Part shown: one piece after another, positions 27,996 to 35,541 of the stretch | Layout of the letters: each line of letters opens with the position of its first letter | Numbering within the stretch: the stretch's first letter is position 1 | Assembly: GCA_001184205.1 (NCBI GenBank) | Contig: LBMP01000007.1 | Span: 1 to 64,000 of the forward strand | Source of the DNA: Desulfocarbo indianensis | GTDB taxonomy: Bacteria > Desulfobacterota > Desulfarculia > Desulfarculales > Desulfarculaceae | Direction of reading: 5' to 3' | Length of the DNA stretch: 64,000 nt | Program-made: the position numbers and the translations under genes | Notes under the pieces: generated by a model | Seen by the model: only the letters and a program-made list of their open reading frames with translations | Database searches by the model: none | What the model was told of the DNA's origin: nothing

Positions 27996-28873
27996 GATCG
28001 GCCTCCCGTCTGGGCCCTTTGCACGGCGGTCCAGGCCACCCGCGGCAGCACCACCCTGATCATCTCCTGGCGGTACCAGCGGCTGGCGCGCACGTCGTCC
28101 CAGGGTTTGGCCTCCGCTAAAGCGGCCTCCGCCGCGGCCGCGAACGTCTCCTCGCTGGGCGCGGCGCCGGTGAGCTTTTCTTCGGCCGCGCGCAGGCGCA
28201 AGGGGGTGGGGCCCACCGCGCCGGCGGCGGCCCGGGCCTTGGCGATGCGCTTGCCGCCCGCTTCCAGCTCCAGCAGTATACAGACGCTCACCACGGCCAG
28301 ATCCAGGGCGGCCCTGCGGCCCAGCTTGTAAAAGGCCATGCCGCAATTGGGCTGAGGCGCGGGGAACTCCAGCGCCAGCAGCACTTCGTCGTCCTGGGCA
28401 TTGGTCTGGCGGGGGCCCGGAAAAAAGTCGGCCAAGGGCACGGCGCGTTCGCCCTCGGGCGAAGCCAGCCGGCACACGGCCTCCAAGGCCAGCAGGGGCG
28501 GGATGGTGTCGCCGCTGGAAACGGCGCTCATCACGTTGCCGCCCACGGTGGCCAGGTTCCGCATCTGGGTGCAGCCCATCACCGACACCGCGTCGTGCAA
28601 GGCCGGCAGCTTGCCGCGCACCAGCTCGGAAGCCGTGAGCTGGGTCAAGGTGGTTCCGCCGCCTATGCGGATGACTCCCTTGTCTTGGGATATGCCTTGC
28701 AGTTCTTGAACCCGTCGCAGACTTATCAACGCTTGAAAGTCCAGACGGCCGGCTCGCTTCAGCACCAGAACGTCGGTGCCGCCGGCCACGAATCTGGCCT
28801 CGCCGCCATGGCCTTTCTTGATGCGCAAGGCATCTGCCAGCTCGGTCGGCTGATGATAATCATAGTCTTTCAT
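27992..28873 (-). CDS. Molybdenum hydroxylase FAD-binding medium subunit
   Basis: 293 residues from ATG 28873 (TTG 28879 possible). FAD_binding_5 domain with ARFVAGGTDVLVL and TVGGNVMSAVSSGDTIPPLLALEA, then CO_deh_flav_C. Passes electrons out of the hydroxylase to an unknown acceptor. No extra [4Fe-4S] insertion like that of hydroxybenzoyl-CoA reductase beta is visible. Follows the TRAP dctM gene by 30 bases. Confidence 0.93.
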   Translation of the reverse strand: MKDYDYHQPTELADALRIKKGHGGEARFVAGGTDVLVLKRAGRLDFQALISLRRVQELQGISQDKGVIRIGGGTTLTQLTASELVRGKLPALHDAVSVMGCTQMRNLATVGGNVMSAVSSGDTIPPLLALEAVCRLASPEGERAVPLADFFPGPRQTNAQDDEVLLALEFPAPQPNCGMAFYKLGRRAALDLAVVSVCILLELEAGGKRIAKARAAAGAVGPTPLRLRAAEEKLTGAAPSEETFAAAAEAALAEAKPWDDVRASRWYRQEMIRVVLPRVAWTAVQRAQTGGRS

Positions 28874-28903
28874 GGCCAATCAACCTTGTCTCCATGGGAC
28901 GTA

Positions 28904-30208
28904 TCAATGAAGTAGATTTGCGGTGAAAGTAACAAGTTCCGGGAAAACGGTTAAAAGAATCAGCGTGACGATGTAGGCGGGCAGGAAAAACAGGACGCCC
29001 TTGAATATGGCTTGCAACGGTATGTCCGGGGCCATGCCCGCCACTACATAGGTCGTGGCTCCCACCGGGGGAGTGATGGCGCCCAGAGTGGTCACCACGG
29101 TTATGGTGACGCCGAACCAGATGGGGTCGTAGCCCAATTTCTCGGCCACCGGGAAGAAGATCGGTATGGTGATTAGAAGCAGGGCCAGGGCGTCCATGAC
29201 CGCGCCGCCGATTATGTATATAAAGAAGATGATCATGATGATGACCACGCCGGGCACCGGCAGATTGGCCACCCAATCGGCTATGTCGTAGGGGATGCGG
29301 GTGACGGCCAGGAAACGGCCGAAGATGGTGGCGCCGGCTACGATGACGATAACCATGCAGGAGATGCGCAAGGTCTCCATGATGGAGCTGAGGAAGCCTT
29401 TCCAGGTCAAGCGCCGCTGCACCACGCTGAGCACCACCGCGAAGAAAGAGCCTACCGCGCCTGCCTCGGCCGGGGTGAACACGCCCACATAAAGGCCGAT
29501 CATCACCGCCAGAAAGAGAACCACCATGTCAATGGCTCCCGGCAGGGCGCGGAATCGTTGGGTCCAGGTGGCCTTTTCCGCAACCGGTCCCCAGGCGGGG
29601 CGCTTGAGGCATAGCAGATAGACCGTCAGCGCGAGACATAGGGCCAAGATGACGCCGGCGGTTATGCCGCCATAAAAGAGCTTGGCAATGGGCTGGCCGG
29701 TGTAGAGGCCGATGACGATGAGCACCACGCTGGGAGGAATCACCACGCCCAAGGTGGAGCCGGCGGCGATGGTGCTGGTGCTCAGCATGGGTTCGTATTT
29801 GAATTTTTTCATTTCCGGCAGGGCCACCGTGGTCATGGTGGCGGCGGTGGCCGCGTTGGAGCCGCAGATGGCCGCGAAAGCCGCGCAGGCCAGCACCGTG
29901 GCCATGGCGATGCCGCCTCGGATGTGCCCTACCCAGCGGTGGGCCGTATGATAGAGTTTCTCATTGACCCCGGAGTGAAATGCAATCTGCCCCATGAAAA
30001 CGAACAGGGGGATCACCGTGAGGCCGTATTGGGAGAAAGTCATCCAGAGGTCGGTGCTGAGCATGCCCAGGCCGGCCGTAAGGTTGAGAACGTAGCAATA
30101 ACCAACGAATCCCACGATGGCCATGGCAAAGCCCACCGGCGTTCCCAGGAAAAACAGGGCGAACATCAAGACGGCGATGCCGAGTATGCCTATGAAAGTT
30201 AAGCTCAC
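28904..30208 (-). CDS. dctM: TRAP transporter large permease (DctM)
   Basis: 434 residues, GTG start overlapping the dctQ stop (GTGA). About twelve hydrophobic segments, the family's GTPVGFAMAIVGFVGY near residue 25, AAICGSNAATAATMTTVALPEM, and SVVLIVIGLYTGQPIAKLF. Ion-coupled inner membrane transport subunit. Being in the same block as the Mo-hydroxylase, it probably imports the substrate of that enzyme or the organic acid degraded by the locus. Confidence 0.95.
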   Translation of the reverse strand: MSLTFIGILGIAVLMFALFFLGTPVGFAMAIVGFVGYCYVLNLTAGLGMLSTDLWMTFSQYGLTVIPLFVFMGQIAFHSGVNEKLYHTAHRWVGHIRGGIAMATVLACAAFAAICGSNAATAATMTTVALPEMKKFKYEPMLSTSTIAAGSTLGVVIPPSVVLIVIGLYTGQPIAKLFYGGITAGVILALCLALTVYLLCLKRPAWGPVAEKATWTQRFRALPGAIDMVVLFLAVMIGLYVGVFTPAEAGAVGSFFAVVLSVVQRRLTWKGFLSSIMETLRISCMVIVIVAGATIFGRFLAVTRIPYDIADWVANLPVPGVVIIMIIFFIYIIGGAVMDALALLLITIPIFFPVAEKLGYDPIWFGVTITVVTTLGAITPPVGATTYVVAGMAPDIPLQAIFKGVLFFLPAYIVTLILLTVFPELVTFTANLLH

Positions 30209-30696
30209 TTCTGCTGCTCCTGTTTGCTATGGAAGGTTTGCAGGATATCCACCAGGAACACCAGCGCAAGCACCAGGCAGCCCAAGGCAGTGGCGTAAGT
30301 AAATGGGTAGAAAACAATTTGCAGAGTTTCCGTCACCTCACTGGTTTCCAGCAAAACGCCGGACCATTTGGCGATCTGCCAGGCGGCCAGAAAGAAAAAG
30401 GCCATGCACATGAGATCGTTGGCGATGGTGAGCTTTCGCCTGGTTTTGGTGGAAAACCTGTCCACCAGCACATTGACGGCGATATGCATTCGAAAGCGTT
30501 GGGTGTAGGCCAAGGCAAAGGTCGTCGCTACCGCCCCAAAAATACCGAGCAACTCGAAGGTCCCGTTGATGGGCACCCAAATGGTTCGCAAAAAGATGTT
30601 GCTGCAGGTGAGCAGTATCATGCTCACCAGAGCCAATCCGGCGATAAAAGCCAGAATCTTATCCAAGACGCGGGTGATGCTTTCCAGGAACTGCAT
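30205..30696 (-). CDS. dctQ: TRAP transporter small permease (DctQ)
   Basis: 163 residues from ATG 30696 behind GGAG; a longer frame upstream is arginine-rich and unlikely to be translated. Four membrane segments, with the DctQ-type RTIWVPINGTFELLGIFGAVATTFALAYTQRFRMHIAVNVL in the first half. Partner of DctM. Starts 139 bases after the dctP stop. Confidence 0.9.
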   Translation of the reverse strand: MQFLESITRVLDKILAFIAGLALVSMILLTCSNIFLRTIWVPINGTFELLGIFGAVATTFALAYTQRFRMHIAVNVLVDRFSTKTRRKLTIANDLMCMAFFFLAAWQIAKWSGVLLETSEVTETLQIVFYPFTYATALGCLVLALVFLVDILQTFHSKQEQQK

Positions 30697-30835
30697 TAAG
30701 GCGCTCCAGAGCTTGTCCGTTGGTTCGGATCGCTTTTTTCCCCGCCCACACGGGCCGCCCCCCAATTGCCCCGCGGGTCTGCCACGCCCCGGCCCGCGCC
30801 GGGCCGGGACATGGCGTATTTCATTCATCCGCAGG

Positions 30836-31864
30836 TCATTTGGCGGAATTCTTTTTGATCATGGCCGCGATGTCGGCCACGATGGCCTTGCCATCCACGC
30901 CGCCGGCGCTCACCTTCTTCACCCACTCGTCGACGATGGGCTTGAGCGGGGCGTCGAATTTGGCTTTTTCCTCGGGCGACAGCGCGAAGATTTTTACCTG
31001 GTAGGTCTTCACCGACCAATCCAGGGCCTCCTGGGCGTGGTCATCCACGTATTTCCCGGTCCACTCGCCCTGCTCGCGGAAGAGGCCGTCCATCACCTCC
31101 TGCACGTCCTTGGGCAGCTGGTTCCATTTGTCCAGATTCATGAACACGGCGAAGGGATAAATGCCGGTGTCGGTCATGGTGACGAAGCGGCAGTACTCGG
31201 CGAACTTGAAGTCCTTCATCACCTCCACCGAGGAGAACAAGCCTTGCACCACGCCCTTTTGCAGGGCCTCCGGAGTGGCGGGCATGGGCATGCCAACCTG
31301 GTTGGCGCCCCACGCCTTCAGTATCTGGGCGGCGCCGCCCGAAGCGCGCAGGCTCTTGCCCTTCAAGGATTCCAGGGTGGGCAGCGCGTCCTTGGACATG
31401 ATGTTGGCCGGGCTGGTGGTGAAAAGGGTCAGCATCTTCAGTTTAGCGAATGACTTGGGCTTGTACTTCTCGAAAAGGTCCATGAGAACCTTGCTGCCCA
31501 CCAAACCGCTGGGGATGCCCACCGGCAGCGCCGTGGCGTTCAGCACCACGAAGCGGCCCGGCTGGTAGGCGGTGCTGGTGCAGCCGATGTCGGCCTGGCC
31601 GGCGATGACGCCATCCACCATGTTTTTGGCGTTCAAAAGCGAGCCGCCCGGAAAGGTCTTGATCTTCACTTTGCCGTTGGTGCGCTTTTCCACTTCCTTT
31701 ACCCAACGATTCATCTGCACGTCGGGGAAAGTGCCCGGTGGCGGGAAGTTGGCATAGTTCAATTCGATAACGTCCGCCGCCTGCGCCGGCGGAGTGCTGG
31801 CTCCCAAACAGAACGCCAGAGCCAAAAACAAGGCCGCAAAAACCAACCATGGTTTATGCTTCAT
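30836..31864 (-). CDS. dctP: TRAP transporter solute-binding protein (DctP)
   Basis: 342 residues from ATG 31864 with a strong AAGGAGGAGAGGG site. Signal peptide MKHKPWLVFAALFLALAFCLGASTPPAQA is followed by the mature DctP fold (IELNYANFPPPGTFP, GGSLLNAKNMVDGVIAGQADIG, the conserved Arg region SLRASGG). Binds the substrate in the periplasm. The Arg in LRASGG suggests a carboxylate ligand, as in most family members. First gene of the block that continues into the Mo-hydroxylase. Confidence 0.94.
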   Translation of the reverse strand: MKHKPWLVFAALFLALAFCLGASTPPAQAADVIELNYANFPPPGTFPDVQMNRWVKEVEKRTNGKVKIKTFPGGSLLNAKNMVDGVIAGQADIGCTSTAYQPGRFVVLNATALPVGIPSGLVGSKVLMDLFEKYKPKSFAKLKMLTLFTTSPANIMSKDALPTLESLKGKSLRASGGAAQILKAWGANQVGMPMPATPEALQKGVVQGLFSSVEVMKDFKFAEYCRFVTMTDTGIYPFAVFMNLDKWNQLPKDVQEVMDGLFREQGEWTGKYVDDHAQEALDWSVKTYQVKIFALSPEEKAKFDAPLKPIVDEWVKKVSAGGVDGKAIVADIAAMIKKNSAK

Positions 31865-32123
31865 TTCCCTCTCCTCCTTACGACATGGGTTGGGTTGACT
31901 GGTTCGCGAGTTTGTCACTCTAAAATTTGGCCCTCCCCCGCCGGGGCCGATGGCCTCGGCCAAAGGGGACGATTATTAATATGGTTGAGGCCGCAGTTGC
32001 GAAGCAATCACAAGTTGCCAAATCTGAGCATTTCCGCAACCAACCCGCTGGCGCCGCGGCGGGGAGAATCGCCGGGGGGCTTCCCAGATCATCCCCGCTT
32101 CTCCCAGGCCGCCTCCCTGGCGC

Positions 32124-33410
32124 CTATTCGAAACGATGATCAAACACCCGCTTGGACTTTCGGTCGCTGCGGGGCAGAGTGCCGTAATCAACTAGTTCAA
32201 CTTGAGGGCTCACCAAAACCTCGGCCTTGACGCCCTTGGCCACGATCTGGGCCGTCTTGGCGTCGTCGTCCGGCGGGGCATCCTCGGCGCGTTCCACCTT
32301 GATGGTCATGTAGTCCTTGCCGTCATCCCGGTTGTCGAGGATTATCTGGTATTCGCTGCCGATGCCGGGGCTGTGGCTGAGCACGTGGTCTATCTGGCCG
32401 GGATAGATGTTCACCGCCCGGAAGATGATCATGTCGTCGCTGCGCCCCAGGATGCGATCGTGCCTGGGCATAAGGCAGCCGCAGGGACAGGGCTCCGGCA
32501 GCAACCTGGTCAGATCGCGGGTGCGGTAGCGGATCAAGGGCGCGGCTTCCTTGCAAAGGGTGGTGACCACCATCTCGCCCAGCTCGCCCGGCGGCACCGG
32601 CTCCAAGGTTATGGGATTCAATATCTCCAGGATGTAGTAGTCGGCCCAATAATGAATTCCCTGATGGACTTGGCATTCCAGGCCGGTGCCGGGGCCGTAA
32701 AGCTCCGTGAGGCCGGGGATGTCGAACAGCTCCACCCCGCCCAGGCCTTCGATGATGCGTTTCCGCATGGCCTCGCTGGTGCGCTCGGAGCCGTAGATGA
32801 TTTTCTTCACCCGGTGCTTGTCGCTGAGCTCGCGCCGCTTGATCTCCTCGGAGAGCAGAAGCGCCATGGAGGAGGTGCAGCACATGACCGTGGGCTGGAA
32901 ATCCACCAGGAACTGGCATTGCATGTCCAGGTTGCCCGGCCCGATGGGAACCGCCAAGGCTCCGAAGTTTTCGCAGCCGAGCTGAAAGCCCACTCCCGCC
33001 GTCCAAACGCCGTAGCCCACCGCGATCTGGACCCGGTCCTCCTTGCTGAGGCCCGCGATCTCGTAACAGCGGGCGAACATGTGGGCCCAGTCCTGGATGT
33101 CTTTTTTGCTGTAGCAGAGGACCTTGCGCTTGCCCGTGGTGCCGCTGGAGGCGTGGATGCGCACCACCTCGCTCATGGGCACCGAAAGCAGGGGGAAGGG
33201 ATAGCCGGTGCGCAGGTCCTCGGCCGAGGTGAAGGGCAGCTTGCCGAGGTCGTCCAGGCTTTTGATGTCGCCGGGTTTCACGCCGGCCTGATCCAACTTG
33301 GCGCGATAGTGCTCACTGCCGTGGTAGGCGTGATCCACGGTCCATTGCAGACCCGTTAACTGGTGGGCGGCCAGCTCCTCCAGGCTTTTCAGGGGGGGCA
33401 TGAAGGTCAT
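32124..33410 (-). CDS. Phenylacetate-CoA ligase family protein, candidate indoleacetate-CoA ligase
   Basis: 428 residues from ATG 33410. Canonical PaaK layout: ATP loop HASSGTTGKRKVLCY (about residues 88-102), GLTELYGPGTGLECQ, APLIRYRTRDLTRLL, and a C-terminal domain with GRSDDMIIFRAVNIYPGQID. Forms an aryl-acetyl-CoA from acid, ATP and CoA. In Aromatoleum a PaaK-family enzyme of this kind activates indoleacetate within the anaerobic auxin operon. Here it is the last gene of the operon with hydantoinase and mutase genes, which supports that role; phenylacetate is the main alternative. Confidence 0.85.
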   Translation of the reverse strand: MTFMPPLKSLEELAAHQLTGLQWTVDHAYHGSEHYRAKLDQAGVKPGDIKSLDDLGKLPFTSAEDLRTGYPFPLLSVPMSEVVRIHASSGTTGKRKVLCYSKKDIQDWAHMFARCYEIAGLSKEDRVQIAVGYGVWTAGVGFQLGCENFGALAVPIGPGNLDMQCQFLVDFQPTVMCCTSSMALLLSEEIKRRELSDKHRVKKIIYGSERTSEAMRKRIIEGLGGVELFDIPGLTELYGPGTGLECQVHQGIHYWADYYILEILNPITLEPVPPGELGEMVVTTLCKEAAPLIRYRTRDLTRLLPEPCPCGCLMPRHDRILGRSDDMIIFRAVNIYPGQIDHVLSHSPGIGSEYQIILDNRDDGKDYMTIKVERAEDAPPDDDAKTAQIVAKGVKAEVLVSPQVELVDYGTLPRSDRKSKRVFDHRFE

Positions 33411-33415
33411 GGCTA

Positions 33416-33808
33416 TTAGTGAACTCCTTGCATCAGGGGGTAGAAATAAGTGCCCGCGGTCAAAGCGAACAACAATGACAAAAGCAGCGAAACCGGGTGA
33501 GTCGCGCGGAAAAAGCGAAACTGCAGGCCCAGGCGCAGGAGCCAAAAGGCTCCCATGATGGTTATGAGTTTGCGCCCCAGCGCGCTGGTGAGCAGCTCCG
33601 GCCCAAAGACCAGAGAGAGATAGGCCGCCGCCACGAAGTAAAAAGTGAGGCACAGGTTGAGGATCTGATAGATGCCCCGGTTGACCAAATCCAAGGAGGA
33701 CAGGGCCTCGCGCCATTTAAAGATTCTGGGGAAGAACACGTGGAACATCGCCCAGCCCACATGCAGGGCGCCGCCCGCGTAAAGGCTGTATAAATGCGCC
33801 TGGTTCAT
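33416..33808 (-). CDS. Small four-span membrane protein of unknown function
   Basis: 130 residues from ATG 33808, overlapping the hyuB stop (ATGA). Four hydrophobic segments: about 8-27, 45-67, 80-95 and 103-122. No family recognised. Charged loop FPRIFKWREALSSLDLVNRG follows the first span. It is tightly coupled to the hydantoinase pair and 5 bases before the CoA ligase, so it is part of the catabolic operon and not a stray. It could be a permease helper or electron-transfer anchor; no heme or cofactor motif is evident. Confidence 0.7.
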   Translation of the reverse strand: MNQAHLYSLYAGGALHVGWAMFHVFFPRIFKWREALSSLDLVNRGIYQILNLCLTFYFVAAAYLSLVFGPELLTSALGRKLITIMGAFWLLRLGLQFRFFRATHPVSLLLSLLFALTAGTYFYPLMQGVH

Positions 33809-35541
33809 TGCGCTCCTCGCAGGCGGGCGGTTTCCTCGGCGTCCACCTCGCCATCCGGAGTGAGCGCCACGCCGTAGACCTCGCGGGCGGCTTCGGCGCT
33901 GACCACCTGGTTCTTCACTTCCCAGGCCACCTTTTCGACCTTGCGCTCCTTGGGGTCGCCGAAGCCGCCGCCGCCGCCGGCCTCCTGGTGATAAATCGTT
34001 CCCTTGGGCACTCCGCGCACCAGGTCCTTGGTGGTGCACTGATATTTCTGGCCGTCGGGATATCGCAGCCATATGGTGTTGAGCGCGCCCTCGCCGCCGC
34101 CGTGGGAGCCGTAGGCCGGCTCCACGTCGCCGTCGCCGAAGGTGACCACCTGGGTGTCGTCGCTGCCGATGACGAACTCGGTGATGACGCCCAGGCCGCC
34201 GCGCCAGCGGCCGGCGCCGGCCGAGTCGGTCCAATACTCGTGGCTTTTCAAGATATGCGGCGTTTGCTGCTCGAACATTTCGTAATCCTGGTCCAGCACG
34301 CCGCCGGAGGCGTCGATCATGCCTATGTGGTCGTAGCCGTCCATGCCCTGGATGGCGCCGGAACCGCCCTTCAGGCCCATGAAGCCGATGTCCACGTAAG
34401 GCTCGCCCTTGCGCGGGTCGATGCCGGTGGTGAGCGAGCAGAGCAGCTCGTTCCATTCCGCGGTGACCCGGTCGGGGATGACCGGAGCCAGGGCGCGCAT
34501 GACGGCGTCCGCGTTGTTGGGGCACAGATGGTTGCCATAGGTGGTGGCCGCCGGATAGGAGGCGTTCAGGATGGTGCCCTCGGGAATGGTGATTTTCATG
34601 GGCCGCACCATGCCGTCGTTGTGGGGCATGTCCGGGTTGACCATCTGCAGGAAGGTGAGCAGGGTGGCCGAGGCGCTGCTGGTGTAGGTGCCGTTCACGA
34701 AGCCGGTGGTCTGGGCGTCGGTGCCGGTGTAATCAAAAGCGATCTCCTCCTCCTCCACCGTGATCTTCACCCTGATGGTGAAAACCGTGCCCGGATGGTG
34801 ACCGTCGAAATAGGCGCGGGACTCGCCCTGGTACACGCCGTTGGGGATGCTGCGGATTTCGGCGCGCATCATTTTCTCGGTGGATTCGAAGAGAAAATCC
34901 TTGTGCGCCTCGAAGGCCTCCAGGCCGTAGCGGTCCAACAGCATGTGGATGCCGCGCTCGCCCACCACGCAGGAGCCGATCTCGGCCCGCATGTCCTCGG
35001 CCACGATGTCCAGCCGGATGTTGGCGAAGATGAGGTCCCACACGTCTTTTCTCAGCTTGCCCTTTTCGTAGACCTTCACCGGCGGGATGCGCAGGGCCTC
35101 CTGCCAGACCTCGGTGGCCTGGGGGTTGTAGCCGCCGCGCACCGCGCCGCCGATATCGGCCTGGTGACCCTTGCAGGCCGCCCAGGCCACCAGCTTGCCC
35201 TCCCAGAAGATGGGCTTGAAAGCGGCCACGTCGTTGTTCTGGTTGCCCAGGCTGAAAACGTCGTTGTGGAAAATCACGTCGCCGTCGTGCAGATCATCGC
35301 CGAAATATTCCACCAGGTATTCGCACACCGGCCCCAGGCTGAAGGCCAGGATGGGCAGGTTCTCGCACTGCTCCAGCATCTTGCCCTTGGCGTCGTAAAG
35401 GCCGGTGACGAAGTCCTTGGCCTCGCAGAGAATCGGCGAGCGGGTGGTGCGGGCCAGGGCGATGGACATCTCCTCGGTGATGGACTTCAGCCGCCGCTGC
35501 AATATGGAAACCAGTACCTTGTCTATCTTGACCTGGCTCAT
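33805..35541 (-). CDS. Hydantoinase B/oxoprolinase family subunit
   Basis: 578 residues. HyuB fold with the metal-site region HNDVFSLGNQNND, CKGHQADIGG and later HLCPNNADAVMRALAPVIP and ETGAG-like DSAGAGRWRGGLG motifs. With HyuA it forms an ATP-dependent enzyme that either opens a lactam (oxoprolinase, hydantoinase) or carboxylates a ketone (acetone/acetophenone carboxylases). Only two subunits are present, no small AcxC-type zinc subunit, which favours lactam hydrolysis, for example of an oxindole. ATGA overlap with both neighbours. Confidence 0.88.
   Translation of the reverse strand: MSQVKIDKVLVSILQRRLKSITEEMSIALARTTRSPILCEAKDFVTGLYDAKGKMLEQCENLPILAFSLGPVCEYLVEYFGDDLHDGDVIFHNDVFSLGNQNNDVAAFKPIFWEGKLVAWAACKGHQADIGGAVRGGYNPQATEVWQEALRIPPVKVYEKGKLRKDVWDLIFANIRLDIVAEDMRAEIGSCVVGERGIHMLLDRYGLEAFEAHKDFLFESTEKMMRAEIRSIPNGVYQGESRAYFDGHHPGTVFTIRVKITVEEEEIAFDYTGTDAQTTGFVNGTYTSSASATLLTFLQMVNPDMPHNDGMVRPMKITIPEGTILNASYPAATTYGNHLCPNNADAVMRALAPVIPDRVTAEWNELLCSLTTGIDPRKGEPYVDIGFMGLKGGSGAIQGMDGYDHIGMIDASGGVLDQDYEMFEQQTPHILKSHEYWTDSAGAGRWRGGLGVITEFVIGSDDTQVVTFGDGDVEPAYGSHGGGEGALNTIWLRYPDGQKYQCTTKDLVRGVPKGTIYHQEAGGGGGFGDPKERKVEKVAWEVKNQVVSAEAAREVYGVALTPDGEVDAEETARLRGAQ

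Noticed and set aside
25162-28059. Long open frame opposite the Mo-hydroxylase genes
   Set aside because: Antisense shadow caused by high GC at third codon positions; His/Gly/Ala-rich translation without any domain. Similar antisense frames opposite hyuAB, the mutase and the fusion gene were rejected for the same reason.
28272-28283. GTATAC-containing sequence inside the FAD-subunit gene as a second GntR operator
   Set aside because: Lies in coding sequence with no promoter nearby and lacks the flanking CAGTATGC repeats; probably chance.
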